Shown: piece after piece, positions 53,250 to 60,894 of the stretch
How positions within the stretch are numbered: position 1 is the first letter of the stretch
How the letters are laid out: every line of letters begins with the position of its first letter
DNA from: Chlorogloeopsis sp. ULAP01
GTDB taxonomy: Bacteria > Cyanobacteriota > Cyanobacteriia > Cyanobacteriales > Nostocaceae
Assembly: GCF_030381805.1 (NCBI RefSeq)
Contig: NZ_JAUDRH010000018.1
Span: forward strand, 1-64,000
Reading direction: 5' to 3'
Length of the DNA: 64,000 nt
Notes under the pieces: model-generated
The model's input: only the letters and a program-made list of their open reading frames with translations
Databases searched by the model: none
Told to the model about the DNA's origin: nothing
Position numbers and translations under genes: made by a program

Positions 53250-53912
53250 ATGCATTCTTGTAAACAAATAGAGCAAACATGGCAGGATAGCGCACTTGAG
53301 AGCATTATAAATATAGTTAAAGCATCTGATGGGGATTTTGAGAGTATTGGCAAACTCGCAAATTCCCTCAGCGATCGCGAGGGCTTGCAGAAAGTAATTG
53401 AATTTCTCTCTAGCACCTCACAAGGAAAACAAGCATTTCAAAAGCGTATTAGGCTAGGTGATGTCGATCTGCAAAAACTCTATAGTTTGCCAGCCAACAC
53501 ATTCGGATATGCCTATGCTAAACATATGCTTGAAAATAATTTGAAACCTTTACAGGCAGGGCAAGTAGAGAATAATTACCAATTTTTAGGAGTGCATATT
53601 ACCGAAACCCATGACATTTGGCACATCGTCACTGGGTGCGATACGAATATTTTGGGAGAAATCCAATTAGAAGCTTTCTATGTTGCCCAGCTATACTTTA
53701 CACGTTTTTGGTTGGCACTATTAGCTAAAAATCTTGTCAAAGCTGTTATTTATGATATTGAAGTTTCGACAAAATACATGGATGCGATCGCAAAGGGATG
53801 GCTGATGGGAAAACAGGCTAAACCTCTGTTTGGCATTGAATGGAATCTGTTGTGGGAACAGCCACTAGAAAATGTTCGTACTTCGTTAAACATCATTCTA
53901 CCTGAAACTTAA
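53250..53912 (+). CDS. Coq4-family protein
   Basis: 220 residues. The Coq4 zinc motif HDxxH-x11-E is complete in THDIWHIVTGCDTNILGE at about residue 117-134, and the C-terminal segment GKQAKPLFGIEW is typical. Coq4 organises and in part catalyses ubiquinone ring modification (C1 decarboxylation/hydroxylation) in eukaryotes. Cyanobacteria make plastoquinone and not ubiquinone, so its quinone role here is uncertain. No signal peptide; peripheral membrane is expected. ATG 53250. Not in an operon that I can see. Confidence 0.85.
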   Translation: MHSCKQIEQTWQDSALESIINIVKASDGDFESIGKLANSLSDREGLQKVIEFLSSTSQGKQAFQKRIRLGDVDLQKLYSLPANTFGYAYAKHMLENNLKPLQAGQVENNYQFLGVHITETHDIWHIVTGCDTNILGEIQLEAFYVAQLYFTRFWLALLAKNLVKAVIYDIEVSTKYMDAIAKGWLMGKQAKPLFGIEWNLLWEQPLENVRTSLNIILPET

Positions 53913-54339
53913 AAGCTCATACCATTTTGGATACTTCGATAAGCTCAGTACAAGTTTTAGAAAATGGAATTGGAAATTTCCTTCTGTGTTGGGTTTTCGT
54001 GAATCTATCTGCCCTGAAACATTTTTTAAATTGGTATCAGTTTTACTTGTAGAATTTGGCACAAGTCAACAAAAAGTAAGCGACTCGATTTTTTGTCGTC
54101 AAATAGTCTTATCCCCAAAGCTTTTAGGATTGAAATCCTCTTTTCCTAATTCCCTCCTGCCTCCTGCCAAGGCAGGTGCTACAACGGAGCGGAGCAGGAG
54201 TTACTCCGCCTCCGGGGAGCCTCCAAGGGCGCACTGGCTCCGCAACGCGCTGCTCTCAGCATAGCTGCCTTCTACTTAACTATTCGACTTGTTCACCAAA
54301 AATAGATGAGATCAGCGCCATTACAGCATAAACTTTTTG
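53913..54339. other. 427-bp gap with GC-rich repeat
   Basis: AT-rich DNA followed by a GC-rich repeat at 54171-54261 (GCCTCCTGCCAAGGCAGG, GGAGCGGAGCAGGAG, GGGCGCACTGGCTCCGCAACGCG), a standalone member of the GC-rich family nested in the long family A copies. No gene is seen. Confidence 0.6.
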
Positions 54340-55116
54340 ATGGTAAAGCTGACAAAAGAGGTTGCTGTGACTACATTTCTATTTGTAACAGATTTAGATA
54401 ATACTCTTGTGGGCGATGATAAGGCTTTGTTGGAATTGAACGATCGCTTACAAAGGCACCGTCAGGAACACGGTACCAAAATTGTTTATGCCACAGGGCG
54501 ATCGCCAATTTTGTATCAAGAATTGAAACAACAAAAAAATCTTTTAGAACCAGATGCCCTGATTTTGGCTGTAGGAACAGAAATATATATCAACGGCAGT
54601 GAAACTTTTGATTCAACTTGGGCGGAAAAACTTTCACAAGGGTGGGACAGAGACTTGGTATTATCTATTACTGATACAATTCCGGAGTTACAACCACAAC
54701 CAGATTCAGAACAGCGTCCATTTAAGGTGAGTTTTTTCCTCAACCAAGATGTAGCTGTAAAAGTTTTATCCCAGTTAGAATCAGAGTTACGTAAAAGTGG
54801 ACTAAATATAAAGTTAATCTATAGTAGCGGTATAGACCTTGACATTGTGCCTCACAGGAGCGATAAAGGTCAGGCAGTACAATTTCTCCGTCAAGAATGG
54901 AAATTTTTAGCAGAGCAAACAGTTGTCTGTGGTGACTCTGGCAATGATATTGCTTTATTCGCCGCAGGCAACGAACGAGGAATCATTGTCGGGAATGCTC
55001 GCCCAGAGCTACTCGAATGGCACAATGAGAACCCTGGCGATCGCCGCTACCTGGCAAAGAATTTCTGTGCGGGCGGAATTATTGAAGGTTTACGATATTT
55101 TGGACTCATAGAATGA
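54340..55116 (+). CDS. sucrose-phosphate phosphatase (HAD family)
   Basis: 258 residues. Motif I is DLDNTLVGDD with the nucleophile Asp, motif II is the TGRS segment, and motif III/IV is the conserved Lys (FKVSF) with GDSGNDIALF. The family dephosphorylates sucrose-6-phosphate, the last step of sucrose synthesis used in desiccation or salt tolerance and as the fixed carbon sent to heterocysts. ATG 54340; the protein could begin nine codons later. Its stop overlaps the ruvA start by four bases (ATGA), which suggests coupled translation although the functions are unrelated. Confidence 0.86.
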   Translation: MVKLTKEVAVTTFLFVTDLDNTLVGDDKALLELNDRLQRHRQEHGTKIVYATGRSPILYQELKQQKNLLEPDALILAVGTEIYINGSETFDSTWAEKLSQGWDRDLVLSITDTIPELQPQPDSEQRPFKVSFFLNQDVAVKVLSQLESELRKSGLNIKLIYSSGIDLDIVPHRSDKGQAVQFLRQEWKFLAEQTVVCGDSGNDIALFAAGNERGIIVGNARPELLEWHNENPGDRRYLAKNFCAGGIIEGLRYFGLIE

Positions 55117-55751
55117 TCAGCTATCTTAAAGGTATCGTCGCAGGCATCCAGAAACATGGCGGTAATCGCTATATTCTCACTCTCGAAGTCAATGGTATCG
55201 GGTATGACTTACAAATTCCGGCACGAATGGCACAGCAGTTGCCAGAGTCGGGAGGCGAAGTACAAGTATTTACCCATTACCAAATTCGAGAGGAAATGCC
55301 ATTTTTGTATGGCTTTGCTTCTCCTGGAGAACGTGATGTGTTTCGCCACTTGTTGAGTGTGAGTGGCATTGGTGCAGCTTTGGCGATCGCCTTATTAGAC
55401 ACTCTAGAATTACCAGAATTAGTTCAAACAATTATTACTGGCAACATTCAATTATTAATTCAAGCTCCTGGCGTCGGCAAAAAAACTGCCGAGCGCATCT
55501 GTTTGGAGTTAAAAAGCAAGTTGATTGAATGGCGCAAAACAGCAGGATTTTTCGTCGCTACGGGTGGCCCCGCACCGGGTATCCTTGAAGAAGTACAAAT
55601 GACTCTGTTGGCATTAGGTTATACTCCCAGTGAAGTTAGCCATGCCTTACACGTAGTGGGCGAAGATATTGGATTACCCAAAGACGCCTATGTAGAAGAT
55701 TGGATTAAACAAGCGATCGCTCATCTCAGTAGTAGTGAATGTAGTCATTAG
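55113..55751 (+). CDS. ruvA: Holliday junction branch migration protein RuvA
   Basis: 212 residues. The OB-fold start (MISYLKGIVAGIQ, EVNGIGYDLQIP), the two helix-hairpin-helix motifs (VSGIGAALAIALLD and APGVGKKTAERICLELK) and the C-terminal RuvB-binding domain (LGYTPSEVSHAL) are complete. RuvA tetramers hold the four-way junction while RuvB drives migration. The TAG stop is part of the GTAGGGG end of a family A repeat, so the repeat supplies the stop codon. It overlaps the phosphatase gene by four bases. No ruvB is nearby, as usual in cyanobacteria. Confidence 0.95.
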   Translation: MISYLKGIVAGIQKHGGNRYILTLEVNGIGYDLQIPARMAQQLPESGGEVQVFTHYQIREEMPFLYGFASPGERDVFRHLLSVSGIGAALAIALLDTLELPELVQTIITGNIQLLIQAPGVGKKTAERICLELKSKLIEWRKTAGFFVATGGPAPGILEEVQMTLLALGYTPSEVSHALHVVGEDIGLPKDAYVEDWIKQAIAHLSSSECSH

Positions 55752-55815
55752 TAGGGGCGGGTTTATTTAGATATTTCATTATTCTAGAGAGATTGTTGTT
55801 AAAACCCGCCCGTAC
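55751..55815. repeat. family A repeat, short form, abutting ruvA
   Basis: A 65-bp near-inverted repeat, GTAGGGGCGGGTTTA to AAACCCGCCCGTAC. Its first base is the last base of the ruvA stop codon. Confidence 0.8.
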
Positions 55816-55892
55816 AGCAGCTAGTGGTTAGTGGTTCTCCTCTGCCCCTGGTGCTTCTTTGTTTCCCCCTCTTCCCTCTCTCCTGCTAAAAC

Positions 55893-57071
55893 ATGGCTGC
55901 CGATCCTTACGCTTGGATAGAACAATCTCTAGCAACCATTCACCGTGCGGACTGGTATCGTTCTGTACAAACGATTAATGGGCATCCAGGTGCCACAGTG
56001 CTTTTAGAAGGACGAGAGGTAATTAATTTTGCCAGTAATGATTATCTGGGATTAGCAGGCGATGAACGTTTAATAGCTGCCGCAACTGCTGCTACTCAAG
56101 AATTTGGCACTGGTAGTACTGGTTCTCGATTACTCAGTGGACACAGAAAATTACACCGAGAATTAGAAGAGGCGATCGCATCCCTCAAGCAAACAGAAGA
56201 TGCACTGGTTTTTAGTTCGGGTTATTTGGCAAATTTAGGGACAATAACTGCTTTAGTTGGGAAGCGAGATTTAATTTTAGCTGATCAGTACAATCATTCC
56301 AGTTTAAAGAATGGGGCAATTCTCAGTAGTGCAACCATAATTGAATTTCCTCATTGTGATATTTCAGCTTTAAAAAATGAGTTACAACGAGTGCGGCAAG
56401 ACTACCGACGCTGTTTGATAGTTACCGATAGCGTTTTTAGCATGGATGGGGATTTATGTCCTTTACCTGTACTGTTGGAGCTAGCTGAAGAGTTTAGCTG
56501 TATGCTGCTTGTTGATGAAGCTCATGCTACTGGAGTTATGGGAAAAACTGGTGCTGGATGTGTAGAACATTTTGGCTGTACTGGCAGACAACTCATCCAA
56601 ATTGGCACTCTAAGCAAAGCTTTGGGTAGCTTAGGCGGATATGTAGCTGGAAGCACCACCCTCATTGACTTTTTGCGAAATCGCGCCCCAACTTGGATTT
56701 ATACCACCGCCCTTTCACCTGCTGATGCGGCGGCAGCATTAGCAGCAATTGACGTAGTACAAAAAGAGCCGCAACGCCATGCCCAACTCTGGTACAATGT
56801 AGCTCAATTAAAAGAGTTGATACAAAAACACTTACCAAACCAAAGATTACTACCTTCACAATCACCTATTCTTTGCTTGCAATTACCGAGTGCAGCCGAT
56901 GCACTTCAAGCAGCACAATATCTCAAATCTGCTGGTATTTTTGCCCCTGCAATTCGTCCCCCCACCGTTCCTACAAGTCGGATACGTATTTCTGTGATGG
57001 CAACTCACAAAGCAGCACATATTGAGAAATTAATACAATCCCTTCATAGCTTGCTAAATACTGCTGCATGA
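55893..57071 (+). CDS. bioF: 8-amino-7-oxononanoate synthase
   Basis: 392 residues, PLP enzyme of the alpha-oxoamine synthase family. FASNDYLGLAGD, GTGSTGSRLLSGH, LVDEAHATGVMGKTGAG and the PLP lysine in TLSKALGSLGG are all present. BioF condenses pimeloyl-ACP with alanine in biotin synthesis; 2-amino-3-ketobutyrate ligase is the closest alternative, but size and motifs fit BioF. No other bio gene is adjacent. ATG 55893. A pyrimidine-rich tract precedes it instead of a strong ribosome-binding site. Confidence 0.92.
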   Translation: MAADPYAWIEQSLATIHRADWYRSVQTINGHPGATVLLEGREVINFASNDYLGLAGDERLIAAATAATQEFGTGSTGSRLLSGHRKLHRELEEAIASLKQTEDALVFSSGYLANLGTITALVGKRDLILADQYNHSSLKNGAILSSATIIEFPHCDISALKNELQRVRQDYRRCLIVTDSVFSMDGDLCPLPVLLELAEEFSCMLLVDEAHATGVMGKTGAGCVEHFGCTGRQLIQIGTLSKALGSLGGYVAGSTTLIDFLRNRAPTWIYTTALSPADAAAALAAIDVVQKEPQRHAQLWYNVAQLKELIQKHLPNQRLLPSQSPILCLQLPSAADALQAAQYLKSAGIFAPAIRPPTVPTSRIRISVMATHKAAHIEKLIQSLHSLLNTAA

Positions 57072-57171
57072 AAAAGAGCAGGGGGGAGGAACAAATGAGG
57101 AAGATAGGGAAGGTTTACTTTTATTACTTCCTCATCTCCTTCAACTTCTTTACCTCCCTATCCTCTTTACC

Positions 57172-57564
57172 CTACTGCTTTTTCACAGGTGCAACTTTTG
57201 CTTCCACCTTCACAGTCTTGACACCTTGAACTTCCTTTGTCAAAGGTTCAACTTTTTTGAGATCCGCTTGTGAAGGAACTGTTCCTTTAACTGTGACAGC
57301 ACCATTTTTATTATCTACAGCTTCTAACTTGCTACCTGGCAATTTCTCCTGCAAATGTTTATTTACCGCAGCTGTTATATTGCCTGTAGGCGCTTTAGAA
57401 GTAGCCGTTGTTTTCTTTGCAGTTTGACTCGTCTGACTAGCATTTTTTGCTGGCGCTTGCGTAGTTTTAGGAGTCTGTGAACCAGTGTTATTAGCTTCTT
57501 GTTGACAACCAAGTGTACCAACTAACACAATAGCAGTCATCAAAAACGGGAATAGCCCTTTCAT
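57172..57564 (-). CDS. BON-domain lipoprotein
   Basis: 130 residues. Signal peptide with lipobox GTLGC (cysteine 20), a Thr/Ala/Lys-rich linker (21-65), and a BON domain (66-128; VNKHLQEKLPGSKLEAV, GAVTVKGTVPSQADLKKV, VQGVKTVKVEA). BON domains bind phospholipid membranes and are often osmotically induced. AGGAG precedes ATG 57564. A larger paralogue lies 600 bases upstream on the same strand (58176-58646). Confidence 0.85.
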   Translation of the reverse strand: MKGLFPFLMTAIVLVGTLGCQQEANNTGSQTPKTTQAPAKNASQTSQTAKKTTATSKAPTGNITAAVNKHLQEKLPGSKLEAVDNKNGAVTVKGTVPSQADLKKVEPLTKEVQGVKTVKVEAKVAPVKKQ

Positions 57565-58175
57565 TTTATTACTCCTGATTAGATGTTTGAGGCGATGAAG
57601 TTGATTTAGTTTTGAAATTGACGTTGAGGAGCAAATCTAAAAATGTCAAAACAAACATGACATAAGTGGTCAATCATACACTTATGTAGCTAAAAATTTC
57701 AGTTAAAATAACTTCCTGTTACTGAAAATATTTCATTCAGTTTATGGAAGTTTTTATTTAACTGTAGTTAGACTACCAATGAGTACAGATGTGCAGAGAA
57801 AGTTAACTGTTTTTAGCTTGACCTAGACTCAAGTGGCTCAAGGCTACATCATGTCATCTCATGAAGGTGATTTTGATGTTATCAGATTTAAATCTGTTTG
57901 GCACATCTTTTTCGCTACAAATTACACTTTCAATAATAAATTAAAGATAAAATTTTGAGCTTTTAAACAAACCCTTTTTACCGGGTTCAACCTATAACCA
58001 ATAAGGATCTGTTAAGAAGGATAAATCGTTTACTACGAACAAATTTCTAATTTTAGATTTAATTATGTCTACCCAATTAGTATCTAAAAGCTAAAGGCTA
58101 ATTACATTACCCCAAAGAGTATAGCAATTAGCCTTACTTAATTATGGAACTATACGTACTCAGTTCTGATTATGG
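57565..58175. other. 611-bp gap between the two BON genes
   Basis: AT-rich, with a weak ACCC-GGGT hairpin near 57980 and no repeat family, gene or convincing promoter that I can identify. Confidence 0.45.
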
Positions 58176-58646
58176 TTAATTTGGTGTAGGTGTAGCTGGC
58201 GCAACCTTAACATTTTTAACATCTACATTTTTGACACCCTTAATTTCTTTTGCCAAATTAGGAACTCTATTTAGTTGCTCTTGAGTGGGAACCGTTCCGG
58301 CAATAGTAACAACACCCTCTTCAGCATCAACTGTTAACCGACTAGCTGGTAAATTTGCCTCTAATTTACCGCGAACTTGGCTTTCAAGATCTGCATCGGC
58401 TCTGTCTGCATCGCCACCAGTAATATTGTTACGTTGCTCTCTTGCCCGAATATCAGACTCAATTTGACTTTTACGAGTGTCGCTAACGGCGTCTTGCTGA
58501 GTTTGTTGAGCTGATTCTGTAGTTGGCGCGTTGACGTTTTCATTAACGTTGCTGGGGGCTTCGGTACTCGTTCTAGAGTTCGGTTCGCAAGCTGCCACAC
58601 CTGTAATCAGTACACTACTGATTAATAACGGAATGAGTTTCTTCAT
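58176..58646 (-). CDS. BON-domain lipoprotein (larger paralogue)
   Basis: 156 residues. Signal peptide with lipobox GVAAC (cysteine 20), an acidic, low-complexity linker (21-90) and a C-terminal BON domain (DADLESQVRGKLEANLPA, then GVVTIAGTVPTQEQLNRV and IKGVKNVDV). Same architecture as the gene at 57172, so they are probably paralogues. It stands just after a stress protein gene and transcription of all three goes the same way, suggesting a stress-envelope group. Confidence 0.86.
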   Translation of the reverse strand: MKKLIPLLISSVLITGVAACEPNSRTSTEAPSNVNENVNAPTTESAQQTQQDAVSDTRKSQIESDIRAREQRNNITGGDADRADADLESQVRGKLEANLPASRLTVDAEEGVVTIAGTVPTQEQLNRVPNLAKEIKGVKNVDVKNVKVAPATPTPN

Positions 58647-58790
58647 TTCTTTTGGTTAGTTCAAAGTTTTAGCGATTAATTAACTTATGTGCAAGTATGA
58701 GGAGCAAATATTGACACATCAATCATTAAGTCATGATTTAGAGTTATGAGTTATGACTATGTACAATTGCTCAAAAACTCTATATTTTTA

Positions 58791-59480
58791 CTAGATAGTT
58801 TCATCTCGACGATCAACAATGATTACCTTGGGATCGTTAGTAGTAACGCTGCGAGTGGTATCCACTGTAGAAGTAGCAGGTGTGGAAGTAGCAGGATTCA
58901 TGTAGTCACTGCGGCTAGTAGCATCGACTGTAGGAGCATTGTAAATACCAAACTCCTCAATACCCCGATTTCTGAGAATGCTTTCAGCACGTTGAACTTC
59001 TAAGTCTGTACCTTCTACTATTACTAGATAATCACCACGGGAAATGCGATCGTTGTAAACTCTAGCTCTTTCTTCAGGAATTCCCAAGCCAATCAATGCT
59101 CCTACTAATCCGCCAGCCGCCGCACCAATACCAGCACCGGCAGCAGTAGTAGCCAAAGCTGTAGCTATTTCTCCTGCAAGTAAAATCGGGCCAACACCAG
59201 GAATTGCTAAAGTACCTAAACCAACGAGCAGACCAGTCAGTCCTCCTAATATACCACCTGTAACTGCTCCAGCAGCAGCTCCTTCATCTGCTTTATTGCC
59301 AACATTTTCTTGGGTATCAACACCACCAATACTACCAGTGCGATCAGCGTCTTTGGCAATTACAGCAACCTTATTCATGTTAAAGCCAGCATCTCTAAGT
59401 TCTGTGAGCGCATGCTCGGCATCACGTCTATTAGAAAATACCCCAACTGCACGCTGATGCTGGTGTTGTGCTACAACCAT
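58791..59480 (-). CDS. general-stress-type protein with glycine-zipper membrane segment
   Basis: 229 residues. Residues 10-50 match the general stress protein 17M-like start (AVGVFSNRRDAEHALTELRDAGF). Residues 68-150 are a glycine/alanine-rich hydrophobic region (AAAGAVTGGILGGLTGLLVGLG, two segments), followed by a repeat of the sensor-like beta-alpha fold (GDYLVIVEGTDLEVQRAESILRNRGIEEF) and a Thr/Ser-rich tail. Such proteins are induced by salt, cold or heat and may insert in membranes. GGAG lies eight bases before ATG 59480. Confidence 0.83.
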   Translation of the reverse strand: MVVAQHQHQRAVGVFSNRRDAEHALTELRDAGFNMNKVAVIAKDADRTGSIGGVDTQENVGNKADEGAAAGAVTGGILGGLTGLLVGLGTLAIPGVGPILLAGEIATALATTAAGAGIGAAAGGLVGALIGLGIPEERARVYNDRISRGDYLVIVEGTDLEVQRAESILRNRGIEEFGIYNAPTVDATSRSDYMNPATSTPATSTVDTTRSVTTNDPKVIIVDRRDETI

Positions 59481-59645
59481 TTGACTTCTCCATCTATTGT
59501 TTTTGTGCTTGTATTACTGTTTTCGCTTTTTTGGAATCGATTTTCATCGTTCGCAAGGATAAACTGCTGCTCTATCAATCGATGGGTTATTGTCTGTGAA
59601 AATGGGGCATAGACGACAGAAGTAATACAACTGGAGAGATGGTAT

Positions 59646-60470
59646 ATGGCAATGGGTGGGGTGAAAATTATTTTAGTAGAGCCAGCAGGCCCTTTAAATG
59701 TAGGATCTGTTGCACGGGTAATGAAAAATTTTGGATTTAATCAGTTGGTGTTAGTTAATCCTCAATGCGATTTTTTAGGGATTGAAGCAAAAAAAATGGC
59801 AGTACATGCCTGGGATATTTTAGAATCAGCCGTATCAGTAGCAACATTGCCAGAGGCATTGCAAGGATGCAGGCGAGCGATCGCTACAACTGGCATCACT
59901 CATCATTGGCAAGCACCATTAGAAAACCCCTACACAGCACTCCCCTGGTTATTAGAAGAAATAGGGCAACCCGCAGCACTGATTTTTGGTAGAGAAGACA
60001 GGGGATTAACTAATCAAGAATTAAACTATGCCCAGCGCTTTGTTCGCATTCCCACTAGTTCCAATTATCAATCACTAAATTTGGCTACTGCTGTGGCTAT
60101 TTGCTGCTATGAACTGGCAAAAGAGGACAAGGAGAATGAAGATGACACGACGAGAAGACATGAGTCGCGATCCTTCCCCTTGTCCCCCCCTCACCTTGTC
60201 CCCCCATCCTCTTCCTCCGCGTCTGACGAAAGCTCGTCTGATTCCGAGCTTGCACCTTTGGATGTTGTGGAGGCATACTACCAGCAATTAGAATCTCTAC
60301 TGCTAAAGATTGGATATCTTTATCCCCATACAGCAGCTAGCCGTATGGAAAAATTTCGCCAACTATATAATCGTGCTCAATTACAAACTAGAGAAGTTTC
60401 TATGTTACGAGGTATTTTGCGACAGGTAGAATGGGCGCTAGAGAATAAAAGCGATCATGAAAATTCATAA
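59646..60470 (+). CDS. SPOUT-family tRNA/rRNA methyltransferase (TrmJ-like) with an in-frame low-complexity insert
   Basis: 274 residues. The SPOUT motifs are IILVEPAGPLNVGSVARVMKNF at the start, LIFGREDRGLTNQEL and SLNLATAVAICCYEL (the knot). The family 2'-O-methylates tRNA position 32 or similar. Residues ~160-202 (60123-60251) are a Ser/Pro/Glu-rich stretch (SPPHLVPPSSSSASDESSS) that looks translated from non-coding pyrimidine-rich repeat DNA; the C-terminal domain resumes at LDVVEAYYQQLE. Frame is kept throughout. GGAG precedes ATG 59646; divergent from the stress protein gene. Confidence 0.85.
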   Translation: MAMGGVKIILVEPAGPLNVGSVARVMKNFGFNQLVLVNPQCDFLGIEAKKMAVHAWDILESAVSVATLPEALQGCRRAIATTGITHHWQAPLENPYTALPWLLEEIGQPAALIFGREDRGLTNQELNYAQRFVRIPTSSNYQSLNLATAVAICCYELAKEDKENEDDTTRRHESRSFPLSPPHLVPPSSSSASDESSSDSELAPLDVVEAYYQQLESLLLKIGYLYPHTAASRMEKFRQLYNRAQLQTREVSMLRGILRQVEWALENKSDHENS

Positions 60471-60894
60471 CTAATCGCTTACTATTTACGCAACTACCCT
60501 CCCAATTCTTTTTAGTATGGCTTACACTAAACACAAAATCTCAACCAAAACCACAAAAGGATACAAAATAAAAATGTAGTCAGAACAAAGAATACAGAAC
60601 ACAGAATTCAGAATCCAGAAGATTCTGAGTTGTAACTTCTTTTTTCTAAATTCTGACAACTAAGTTCTTTTTTAGTAATTCAAACTCGAACTTTACCATA
60701 TTAAGTGTATTTGTATATACTTTATTAACAGCATAATTAAGGAGAAATTATAGTGCAAAAGAATGTAGAAATAATAGTTGGGTTTTTCTTTCAAAACCTT
60801 ACAGTAATTAACAAAAAACTGTTTTCACCCACCTAGACAAAACCTCAAAAGTAATTGCTATATTGTGTAGTTTATATCACCACTATAAAATTGT
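60471..60894. other. 424-bp gap with a heptamer array and an uncertain micro-ORF
   Basis: At 60589-60623 there are five AGAANNC-type heptamers. At 60753-60836 a GTG follows AAGGAGAA and opens a 27-codon frame (QKNVEIIVGFFFQNL) without known relatives. No terminator for the methyltransferase gene is clear. Confidence 0.5.
60589..60623. repeat. heptamer tandem repeat AGAATNC
   Basis: AGAATAC, AGAACAC, AGAATTC, AGAATCC, AGAAGAT, the same register as the AGAAGGC array at 30004-30050. Confidence 0.75.
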
